From contig NZ_JAGIOO010000001.1 of NCBI RefSeq assembly GCF_017876755.1, forward strand, positions 992,001 to 1,056,000: DNA of 64,000 bases, given 5' to 3'. Below the pieces are notes generated by a model, which saw nothing but the letters and a program-made list of their open reading frames with translations, was not told the DNA's origin and ran no database searches. This document shows, one piece after another, positions 44,648 through 51,611 of the stretch. The number at the start of each line of letters is the position of its first letter. Position 1 is the stretch's first letter. Source of the stretch: Crossiella equi. Lineage in GTDB: Bacteria; Actinomycetota; Actinomycetes; Mycobacteriales; Pseudonocardiaceae. The translations under genes were made by a program, and so were the position numbers.

Positions 44648-45280
44648 GTGACCGAGGCGAGCACCGGCGACGAGCGTCGGCAGCGGGTTCGCATGGACAT
44701 CTCCCGAGCGGCCGCGCGGCTGTTCTGGGAGCAGGGTCTGGCCGGTACCACCGGCGAGCAGATCGCCGAGGCCGTCGGGGTGTCCACGCGCACCGTCTGG
44801 CGGCACTTCCGCAGCAAGGAGGCGTGCGCGGAAGCCGTGGTGGCGCAGTCGGTGGAGACCTTCGTGGAGATGCTGCGGGACTGGCCCGCCCACCGCTCGA
44901 TGGAGCAGCAACTGGCCCACAAGGTCGCCGACCGCTACCGCCAGGAACCCTTCTACGACGCCGACGACATCGCCGCGATGCAGATGATCGCCCTGGGCCT
45001 GACCGAACCGGCGCTGCGCACCGCGTGGCTGATGGCCTGCGACCAGGCCGAACGCGAACTGGTCGCCATCATCGCGGCCCGACTCGACCGCTCCCCGGAC
45101 GACCTGGAGGTCCGCCTGCACGTGGCCGCGGCGGGCGGGGCGCTGCGCGTGATCAACGAGACGATCAGCGCGGAGTACCTGGCCGGGACGCCGATGGACC
45201 GCATCAGCAACCCGTACGGGCAGTTCGCGCGGGCCATGCGGAAGGTGACCGGCGGGTTCATCGGCGATCCGGTGGGCTGA
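44648..45280 (+). CDS. TetR family transcriptional regulator
   Basis: A 210-residue protein from the GTG at 44648 with an AGGAGG ribosome site. The HTH (ISRAAARLFWEQGLAGTTGEQIAEAVGVSTRTVWRHFRSKEAC) is canonical, followed by a helical effector domain. It follows the acylase-like gene and may autoregulate through the palindrome at 43852. The ligand is unknown. Confidence 0.85.
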   Translation: MTEASTGDERRQRVRMDISRAAARLFWEQGLAGTTGEQIAEAVGVSTRTVWRHFRSKEACAEAVVAQSVETFVEMLRDWPAHRSMEQQLAHKVADRYRQEPFYDADDIAAMQMIALGLTEPALRTAWLMACDQAERELVAIIAARLDRSPDDLEVRLHVAAAGGALRVINETISAEYLAGTPMDRISNPYGQFARAMRKVTGGFIGDPVG

Positions 45281-45301
45281 GCGGCGGGACGAGGCAGGTG
45301 G

Positions 45302-45326
45302 GCGGGGGCGCGGTGGGCGCCCCCGC
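45302..45326. terminator. Hairpin terminator between convergent genes
   Basis: GCGGGGGCGC and GCGCCCCCGC form a 10-bp perfect stem around a 5-base loop between the TetR stop (45280) and the ATPase stop (45335). Confidence 0.75.
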
Positions 45327-45334
45327 TCCCCCGG

Positions 45335-46513
45335 TCACCGCTTCGGCCAGTGCCACGACGGCCGGTCCAGCCGCCCCTGCCCCTCGACCTGCGTGGCCCC
45401 GAAGTCCTTCACCAGCTCCACCGTGGCCAGGTCCGCCCCGGTCTCCTCGGCCCCGGCCTCCAGCGCCGCGGTCAGCGACCGCGCGTGGCTGACCACCACG
45501 AGCTGCGTGTTCTTGGCCGCGGTGAGGATCAGCCGGGCCAGCGGCGGCAGCAGGTCCGGGTGCAGGCTGGTCTCCGGCTCGTTCAGCACGAACAGCTCCG
45601 GGATGCGCGGGCTGAGCAGCGCGGCCACCCACAGCAGGTAGCGCAGCGTGCCGTCGGAGAGCTCGGCCGCCCGCAGCGGGCGGAGCAGGCCGTCCTGGCG
45701 CAGTGCGACCTCGAAGCGGTTGCCCTCGTAGCCGATGGACAGCCGCGAGCCCGGGAAGGCGTCCTCGACCGCCTCGTGCAGGGTGTCCGGGTCGCCCATC
45801 TCCAGGATGGTCTGCAGGGCCGCCGCCAGGTCACCGCCGTCGGCGGACAGGACCGGGGTGCGGGTGCCCGGGCGGGCCTGGCGGGCCGGGGCGGCCGGGT
45901 CGGTGCGGAAGTGGTCGTAGAAGCGCCAGCCCCGGATGCGTTCGCGCAGGACCACGATCTCCGGTGCCGCCCTCGGGTCGGTGAACTCGCTCAGCATGCT
46001 GTCGTACGGGCGGATGCGGAAGCTGTCCTCGCCCCACGCGCCGGTGGCCCCGCGCAGCAGGACCGCGCCGTTGCGGCGTTGCGCCAGCAGCGTCCTGGGC
46101 TGGAGCACCGGACCCCGCCACACGCTCTCCGCCTTGATCTCCGGGTCCTGGCCGAACACGGTCTCGGACGGGATCGGCAGGCCCAGGTCCATCGCGTAGC
46201 CGAAGTCGTCCCCGGAGAACCCCAGTTTCAGGCCCACCGGGGCATTGCGCACCGTGCCCCGCAGCGCGTAGTGCCCCTCGCGCACCCCTCGGCCGACCAC
46301 CTCCGGCCCCGCCCAGAGGGTGGACGCGAGCCCGCCCTCACCCGCCAGGGCGGCCACCGCGCCATTGCGGGAGGCCTCGGCCAGCAGTCTCAGCGCGCGG
46401 TACAGACTGGACTTGCCACTGCCGTTCGCGCCGGTCACGACGTTGAGACCACGCAACGGCAGCACCAGGTCGCGCAGGGATCGGTAGTTCTCGACAGCCA
46501 GGGTTCGGAGCAC
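45335..46513 (-). CDS. RecF/SMC-like AAA ATPase (AAA_21 type)
   Basis: A 392-residue protein from the GTG at 46513. The N-terminus is VLRTLAVENYRSLRDLVLPL with Walker A GANGSGKSS. The ABC-type signature region is ELSDGTLRYLLWVAALLSP, and Walker B is ELFVLNEPETSLHP. The final His switch is QLVVVSHARSL. This is the predicted-ATPase family often found alone or in overcoming-lysogenization-like defence systems. No TOPRIM or nuclease domain and no partner gene are present here, so a role in defence cannot be claimed. Confidence 0.8.
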   Translation of the reverse strand: MLRTLAVENYRSLRDLVLPLRGLNVVTGANGSGKSSLYRALRLLAEASRNGAVAALAGEGGLASTLWAGPEVVGRGVREGHYALRGTVRNAPVGLKLGFSGDDFGYAMDLGLPIPSETVFGQDPEIKAESVWRGPVLQPRTLLAQRRNGAVLLRGATGAWGEDSFRIRPYDSMLSEFTDPRAAPEIVVLRERIRGWRFYDHFRTDPAAPARQARPGTRTPVLSADGGDLAAALQTILEMGDPDTLHEAVEDAFPGSRLSIGYEGNRFEVALRQDGLLRPLRAAELSDGTLRYLLWVAALLSPRIPELFVLNEPETSLHPDLLPPLARLILTAAKNTQLVVVSHARSLTAALEAGAEETGADLATVELVKDFGATQVEGQGRLDRPSWHWPKR

Positions 46514-46594
46514 CCGCCCGACGCTAGCCGGGGGCACCGACAAAACACCGAACCGTGTCGGGTGGTCCGCGCGGTCGTGGGTCATGCTGTGCGC

Positions 46595-48460
46595 ATGCAG
46601 ATCGCGGTGGAGATCATCGGGCTGGTCGTCGCGGTGCTCGCGGTGGCCTTCCTGGCGCACAGGCTGAACATGTCCGCGCCACTGTTGCTGATCGTGGCCG
46701 GTATCGTCGCCTCCTTCATCCCGGGTGTGCCGGACTACGTGCTCAACCCGGACGTCGTCCTCTTCGGACTCCTGCCGCCGTTGCTCTACGCCACGGCCAT
46801 CCGCACCTCCCTGGTGGACTTCCGCGCCAACCGGGGCCCAATCGGGTTGCTCTCGGTCGGCCTGGTCATCTTCAGCACGTTCGGCGTCGGCATCGTCGCC
46901 TGGCTCGCGCTGCCCGGGGTACCGCTGGCCGCGGCGATCGCGCTCGGCGCGGTGGTGGCGCCCCCGGACGCGGTGGCCGCGACCGCGGTGGCCCGGCGGG
47001 TGGGCATGCCGCGCACGATCGTGCGGGTGCTGGAGGGTGAGAGCCTGGTCAACGACGCGGCCGCGCTGGTCGCGCTGCGCACCGCGACCGCGGCGATGGC
47101 CGGTGCGGTGAGCTTCTGGCAGGTCGGCGGCAACTTCCTGCTCGCCGCGGGCGCGGGTGTCCTGGCCGGGCTGCTGATCGGCTGGCTCAGCGCGTTCGTG
47201 CGCACCCGCCTCAACGACGCGGTCTTCGACACCGGCATGTCCCTGGTCGTGCCCTACCTGGCCTACCTCGCGGCGGAAGCCGTGCACGGCTCGGGTGTGC
47301 TCGCGGTGGTCATCGCGGGCCTGATGCTCGGCCACAAGGAACCGCGCATGCTCAACGGCGCCTCGCGCATCGCGGGCACGGTGAACTGGCAGACCATCCA
47401 GTTCCTGCTGGAGAACGCGGTGTTCCTGCTCATCGGTCTCCAGCTGCGCCGCATCCTGGCCGAGGTCGGCGAGACCGACGTGCCGATCCCGACCGTGGTG
47501 CTGGCCTGCACGCTGGTGCTGCTGGCCACGATCCTCACCCGGGTCCTGTGGATGGCCGGGATCACGCTGTTGCGCAAGGCCTTCCGCCTGCGCGCCTGGC
47601 GGTGGCGGTACACCGCGGTCACGGCCTGGGCCGGTATGCGCGGGGTGGTGACGCTGGCGGCGGTGTTCGTGCTGCCTGAGGACACCCCGCAGCGCCCGGT
47701 GCTGGTGCTGGCCGCGTTCGTGGTGGTGGCGGGCACGCTGTTCCTGCAAGGCGGCACGCTGCCGTGGCTGGTGCGCCGCCTGCGCCTGCCCGCCCCGGAC
47801 CCGGCCCAGGACGCGTTGCAGGAGGCCACCCTGCTGCAGAAGATGACCAAGGCGGGCCTGGACCGCCTGGAGGAGGAACGCCGCCCGGAGGACACCCAGG
47901 AGGTGCTGGACCGCCTGCGCACCCGCCTGAACAACCGCACGAACGCGGCCTGGGAGGCGCTGGGCCGCTCCGTGGACGACCTGGAGACGCCGAGCTTCGC
48001 CTACCGCCGCCTGCGCCGCTCCATGCTGGAGGCGGAGATGGAGACGCTGCTGGCGGCGCGGGACTCGCGAGCGGCCGACGACGTGGTGCTGCGCCGGGTG
48101 ATGGACACCCTGGCCATCGAGGAGTCCATGCTGGACCGCTCGGTCACGGTGGCCGCCTCGGACCCGGAGACCACGGGCTGGCTGCGCCCGAAGACCACCT
48201 CGGAGGTCTGCAAGCACCTCAAGTCGGCGCCGTACCACGTGCCCGCGCTGTCGGAGGAGGGCTGCCAGGACTGCCTGGTCGAGGGCACCACCTGGGTGCA
48301 CCTGCGGCTGTGCCTGACCTGCGGCCACGTCGGCTGCTGCGACTCCTCCCCCGCCCAGCACGCCACCCGGCACTTCCGCGAGGAGCAGCACCCGGTGATG
48401 CGCAGCTTCGAGCCCGGGGAGAAGTGGCGCTGGTGCTTCGTGCACGGGGTGGTCGGCTAG
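46595..48460 (+). CDS. Na+/H+ antiporter (CPA1) fused to a UBP-type zinc finger
   Basis: A 621-residue protein from the ATG at 46595. Residues about 1-400 hold twelve or so membrane helices with the CPA1 signatures GAVVAPPDAVAATAVARRVGMP and LEGESLVNDAAALVALR. A cytoplasmic helical region follows to about 530. The C-terminal 75 residues form a UBP (ubiquitin-hydrolase-type) zinc finger: CQDCLVEGTTWVHLRLCLTC, GCCDSSPAQHATRHF, HPVMRSFEPGEKWRWCF. The finger may sense a C-terminal peptide or a metal. The transporter exchanges Na+ or K+ for H+. Confidence 0.88.
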   Translation: MQIAVEIIGLVVAVLAVAFLAHRLNMSAPLLLIVAGIVASFIPGVPDYVLNPDVVLFGLLPPLLYATAIRTSLVDFRANRGPIGLLSVGLVIFSTFGVGIVAWLALPGVPLAAAIALGAVVAPPDAVAATAVARRVGMPRTIVRVLEGESLVNDAAALVALRTATAAMAGAVSFWQVGGNFLLAAGAGVLAGLLIGWLSAFVRTRLNDAVFDTGMSLVVPYLAYLAAEAVHGSGVLAVVIAGLMLGHKEPRMLNGASRIAGTVNWQTIQFLLENAVFLLIGLQLRRILAEVGETDVPIPTVVLACTLVLLATILTRVLWMAGITLLRKAFRLRAWRWRYTAVTAWAGMRGVVTLAAVFVLPEDTPQRPVLVLAAFVVVAGTLFLQGGTLPWLVRRLRLPAPDPAQDALQEATLLQKMTKAGLDRLEEERRPEDTQEVLDRLRTRLNNRTNAAWEALGRSVDDLETPSFAYRRLRRSMLEAEMETLLAARDSRAADDVVLRRVMDTLAIEESMLDRSVTVAASDPETTGWLRPKTTSEVCKHLKSAPYHVPALSEEGCQDCLVEGTTWVHLRLCLTCGHVGCCDSSPAQHATRHFREEQHPVMRSFEPGEKWRWCFVHGVVG

Positions 48461-48581
48461 AGAATTTTCGCCGTGGGTGTTGAGCCCTCCGGACGGCGTC
48501 GCCCGGGGCACGAACGACTCGGACGGCCCTCGCAACCGGCCGGTCCGCCCGGCCTGCCCCGGTAGCTCTCAAGGGTCGTGC

Positions 48582-48761
48582 GGCCTGACCAGGCAACCCC
48601 ACTGCTCGTGTGGCCTGACCAGGCAACCCCACGACTCGTACGGCCAGACCAGGCAACCCCACGACTCGCGCGGCCAGACCAGGCAACCCCACGACTCGCG
48701 CGGCCAGACCAGGAAACCCCACGACTCGCGCGGCCAGACCAAGAAACCCCACGACTCGCGC
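48582..48761. repeat. Six tandem 30-bp repeats
   Basis: Six contiguous 30-base units with consensus GGCCAGACCAGGCAACCCCA followed by CGACTCGCGC. Units 3 and 4 are identical. Units 1, 2, 5 and 6 differ at one to six positions, and a seventh partial copy (GGCCTCACTAG) touches the first hairpin. Inverted copies of the same unit lie at 49140-49199. Confidence 0.9.
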
Positions 48762-48771
48762 GGCCTCACTA

Positions 48772-48896
48772 GGCGTGTTGGCCGTGTGGGTACCTCGTGT
48801 TGGCACGGAGAGGACGGCCGGTTCCCCCAGGCCCGAAGGCCGCAGGGGCGGCCTCCACGCAGGGCCAACACGAGGTACCCACACGGCCAACACGCC
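48772..48896. repeat. Hairpin 1: perfect 33-bp inverted repeat
   Basis: 48772-48804 and 48864-48896 are exact reverse complements. Arms start GGCGTGTTGGCCG, then the 4-base variable part TGTG, then GGTACCTCGTGTTGGC. The 59-base loop is GC-rich and has its own pairing potential. Confidence 0.92.
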
Positions 48897-48904
48897 CGGC
48901 CCAG

Positions 48905-48997
48905 GGGCGAAACGGCGAAGCCGTAAGCCCGGAGCAACCCATCAGTCGTACACCCCGGGGGGCGTTACCCCGGGCTCACGGCTACGCCGTCTCGCCC
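48905..48997. repeat. Inner inverted repeat at the centre of the element
   Basis: 48905-48932 pairs with 48970-48997 in 25 of 28 positions around a 37-base centre that includes CCCCGGGG. It is the symmetry axis of the whole element, near 48951. Confidence 0.8.
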
Positions 48998-49005
48998 ACC
49001 GACCG

Positions 49006-49129
49006 GGCGTGTTGGCCGATCCGGTACCTCGTGTTGGCCCTCCGGGCAGGGCCGCCCCTGCGGCCTGCGGCCTCGGGGAAGGGCCGTCCCCTCCGTGCCA
49101 ACACGAGGTACCGGATCGGCCAACACGCC
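49006..49129. repeat. Hairpin 2: perfect 33-bp inverted repeat
   Basis: 49006-49038 and 49097-49129 are exact reverse complements. The arms equal those of hairpin 1 except for the 4-base variable part, here ATCC, which is changed in both arms so that pairing is kept. Its 58-base loop reads, in inverted orientation, much like the loop of hairpin 1. Confidence 0.92.
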
Positions 49130-49139
49130 TAGTCAGGCC

Positions 49140-49199
49140 GCACGAGTCGTGGGGGTTTCTGGGCAGGCCGCACGAGTCGTGGGGTTGCCTGGTCTGGCC
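49140..49199. repeat. Two inverted copies of the 30-bp repeat
   Basis: Two 30-base units (GCACGAGTCGTGGGG...GGCC) that are the reverse complement of the left-hand unit, closing the symmetric element. The copy number is two here against six on the left. Confidence 0.85.
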
Positions 49200-49338
49200 G
49201 CACGAACCCTCAAGTGCACCAGGAAAGGGCGTTCCAAAGGCAACTGTCCGGGAGCGGCCGATCGACAGGGAACACCCACGGCGAAAAACCCACTGGTGGC
49301 ACGGGGGCTGGCGGGGTGGTCTCGCCAGCCCCCTCACC

Positions 49339-50886
49339 TCAGCTCCGGCGGCAGGTCGCCGGGTCCGGGGACACGCTGCTGAAGATCGGCCCGGTGTGGC
49401 CCACCTCCCGCGTGGGCTCCCAGGTCTGGGTGTCCGGGTAGTACCGGGTCCACAGGATGTTCTCCCGCGAGGCGGTCACCGCGTCCAGCACGTAGACGAT
49501 GTCCGCGCCGACCGAGACGAGCTTGTCACCCGGGAAGCCCTTCGTGGTGATCACACCGGACGCGCCCGGGTGCTCGTAGCGGACCACGGTGCCGTTGGTG
49601 AGCGTGCCGTAGAGCGCGGTGCCGCTGGCGACGACGGTGCGCGTGCCGTGCTTGGCCAGCCACTGCGCGTCCACGACCTCGCCGCCCGGCCGCTCGAACT
49701 TCTTGGCCGCGTAGTCCCAGACGTACTTCAGCAACTGGCCGTTGTAGGCCGTGCCCGCCTGGCCGACGCGGTAGAGCACGCCGTTGGCGTCGACGGTCAT
49801 CTCCTGCGGGTTGGTCAGGTGGTACTGCCAGCTGGTGCCGACCTTCTCACCGCCGGTGAGCACGCCGTTCTGGTAGCGCCACAGCCGCAGCGTGCCGTCC
49901 ACGTTCGGGTCGGCGGTGCCGTTGCGGCGGTGCACGTTCCAGATCCAGCCGTCCGGCGCGGTCTTGATGATGCCGCGCAGCTTGTTCGCCTGCGGGCTGC
50001 CGTTGGCACCCCAGGTGTTCGTCGGCGCGAGCGCGGCGGGCCCCTCGGCCGTACCGGTGTTGAAGCGCGGTACGAAGTTGGTGTCCAGGTTGAGGTTCCA
50101 GGCCGTGGACGGGGCGCAGGTGACGTTGTCGTCCTGGTCGACGTCCGCGACCCACCCGCCGAGATCGTCCACTCTGGACTCGACGGCGCCGTTGCGGGAC
50201 TGCACCGTGCCCGCGCAGCCCTGCTGCCAGGACGCACCGTGCACGCCTACCAGCTCCAGGCCCTGCGGGGTGGTGCGGTACAGCGGGCCGCCCGCGTCGC
50301 CCCGGCACACCGAGGCCGGTCCGGCGATGCCGAGCGTGGTCGGGTTGACCGCGGTGACCGAGGTGGCGGCCTGGTGCTGGCGCGCGGTGACCCACTCCTG
50401 GCTGGTGCGGCCGAACCCGGTCATGGTCAGGGCATCACCCACGGCGGGCGGGGTGGTGGCCAGCCGGGCCGGGGTGGCCAGGTCGCCGCGGTAGGCGAGC
50501 TTGGCCAGCACCAGGTCCCGGTCGGTGCGCGGGAAGATCTGGGCGACCGGGATGTAGGCACCGGGCTCGCTGGAACCGCCCAGGGTGAAGTCGGCCGAGG
50601 AGCCGAATCGGGCCATCACCCGCATCGGCGGGGCGCCCTGGGCCAGCGTGGCCGGGTTGGCCGGGTCGGCGGCCAGGCAGCTGGCGGCGGTGAGCAGCAG
50701 GCGCGGGCGCACCAGCACGCCGCTGCACTGCCGGTCGCCGTTGCCGATCTCCAGGCGCGCGGTCTGCCCGTAGGGCTGGCCAGCGCCGCCGCTGACCGGG
50801 GTGCCGCCGCTGATCGCGTTGGCGGACAACGGGGTCAGCAGGAACGTGGCGAGCACGAGCGCCGGGAGGGCGCGGGCGGGCCTCAT
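49339..50886 (-). CDS. Secreted trypsin-like pseudo-protease with C-terminal propeller-like domain
   Basis: A 515-residue protein from the ATG at 50886, which overlaps the stop of the gene before it (ATGA). The signal peptide ends at ANA. The N-terminal 250 residues have the chymotrypsin fold (ISGGTPVSGG, QCSGVLVRPRLLLTAASC, DRDLVLAKL, VCRGDAGGPLYR). The catalytic His is Ser69 and the catalytic Ser is Ala198; only Asp124 remains, so it cannot be an active serine protease. The C-terminal 250 residues (WNVHRRNGTADPN, LYRVGQAGTAYNGQLLKYV) look like a tachylectin-type beta-propeller. A binding or scaffold role is likely. Confidence 0.8.
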   Translation of the reverse strand: MRPARALPALVLATFLLTPLSANAISGGTPVSGGAGQPYGQTARLEIGNGDRQCSGVLVRPRLLLTAASCLAADPANPATLAQGAPPMRVMARFGSSADFTLGGSSEPGAYIPVAQIFPRTDRDLVLAKLAYRGDLATPARLATTPPAVGDALTMTGFGRTSQEWVTARQHQAATSVTAVNPTTLGIAGPASVCRGDAGGPLYRTTPQGLELVGVHGASWQQGCAGTVQSRNGAVESRVDDLGGWVADVDQDDNVTCAPSTAWNLNLDTNFVPRFNTGTAEGPAALAPTNTWGANGSPQANKLRGIIKTAPDGWIWNVHRRNGTADPNVDGTLRLWRYQNGVLTGGEKVGTSWQYHLTNPQEMTVDANGVLYRVGQAGTAYNGQLLKYVWDYAAKKFERPGGEVVDAQWLAKHGTRTVVASGTALYGTLTNGTVVRYEHPGASGVITTKGFPGDKLVSVGADIVYVLDAVTASRENILWTRYYPDTQTWEPTREVGHTGPIFSSVSPDPATCRRS

Positions 50887-51440
50887 GGCGTCACCCGCAG
50901 CTCGAGCAGGGTGGCGGGTGGGGCGCCGGTGCCGGTACCGCTGCCGATCGAGTTCCACTTGTCCTTCTCCAGCTGCTTCTCGGTGGTCTGGCCCGAGACG
51001 GTGATCTTGGCCGTGGTGGCCTGGTTGGTGGTGCGGATCAGGTAGACGTCCTGCAGCTCCATGGCCAGGTAGGCGGGCACCACACCGGGGGCGGGCACCC
51101 GCGTGACCTGGAAGCAGATCTCCGGCTCCGGGACCTCCGCCGAGCTCAGGCGGATCAGCTCGCCTGGGCCGCAGTCGACCAGGCGGATGCCGCCGTTGCC
51201 CTTGCGCAGGGTGATGTTGCGCTCGGCCTTGAGGCGTTCGGCGTCGGGATGGACGAAGTCCTCGACGCTGTGCGGCGGCACGTTCTCGGCCCCGGCGGCG
51301 GGGGCGGCGGCCGGGGCGGCCAGCGGCAGCGGTCGCGGTGGTGGGGCGGCGGCGGGCGCGGCGAGCGCGGCCGCGCCCAACGCCACGGCGGTCACCGCCA
51401 GCGCGGTCACCACCCCGGCGGCGAGACGGGTTGCGGGCAT
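50883..51440 (-). CDS. Secreted protein coupled to the pseudo-protease
   Basis: A 185-residue protein from the ATG at 51440. The signal or anchor helix (VVTALAVTAVALGAAALA) is followed by an Ala/Pro-rich linker and a compact domain (FVHPDAERLKAERNITLRKG, PEICFQVTRVPAPGVVPAYL, VYLIRTTNQATTAKITVSG). No family is recognised. Its end overlaps the pseudo-protease start by 4 bases, so the two should be made together. It is divergent from the giant toxin gene at 51612, and the 171-bp gap could hold both promoters. Confidence 0.65.
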   Translation of the reverse strand: MPATRLAAGVVTALAVTAVALGAAALAAPAAAPPPRPLPLAAPAAAPAAGAENVPPHSVEDFVHPDAERLKAERNITLRKGNGGIRLVDCGPGELIRLSSAEVPEPEICFQVTRVPAPGVVPAYLAMELQDVYLIRTTNQATTAKITVSGQTTEKQLEKDKWNSIGSGTGTGAPPATLLELRVTP

Positions 51441-51611
51441 GCGAGATCGACTCCCTCTGGCTCGGCTGCGGGCAGGGGAGAAGAAGCCTCCACCCGGTGG
51501 GAGTAAAGACCACGGTAATCGTTGGAAATAGCGCCCGTTCGGCGTATTCCACTCCGGATCCGCCGGGTTATTTTGAGCGGGCTCAACTGGGGCGGACCTG
51601 GGGGGACTTCC

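Larger units (their letters stand above)
48461..49338. other. 878-bp gene-free interval with a large symmetric repeat element
   Basis: It lies between two convergent genes. I find no credible CDS. Frames through the 30-bp repeats give only ten-residue peptide repeats on both strands, as expected from the unit length. The centre (48582-49199) is built almost as a mirror image: 30-bp repeats, hairpin, inner inverted repeat, hairpin, inverted 30-bp repeats. The parts are listed separately. Flanks 48461-48581 and 49215-49338 contain nothing I recognise. Confidence 0.75.

Noticed and set aside
45335-46513. Anti-phage defence system based on the RecF/SMC-like ATPase
   Set aside because: No nuclease, TOPRIM, reverse transcriptase or partner gene lies beside it; neighbours are a TetR gene and an antiporter.
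48477-48926. ORF with ten-residue peptide repeats (SRGQTRQPHD type)
   Set aside because: It follows from the 30-bp repeat length; equivalent peptide repeats appear on the other strand and in other frames, it runs into a hairpin, and no ribosome site is seen.
48582-49199. CRISPR array
   Set aside because: The 30-bp repeats are contiguous without spacers, and no cas gene is in the window.
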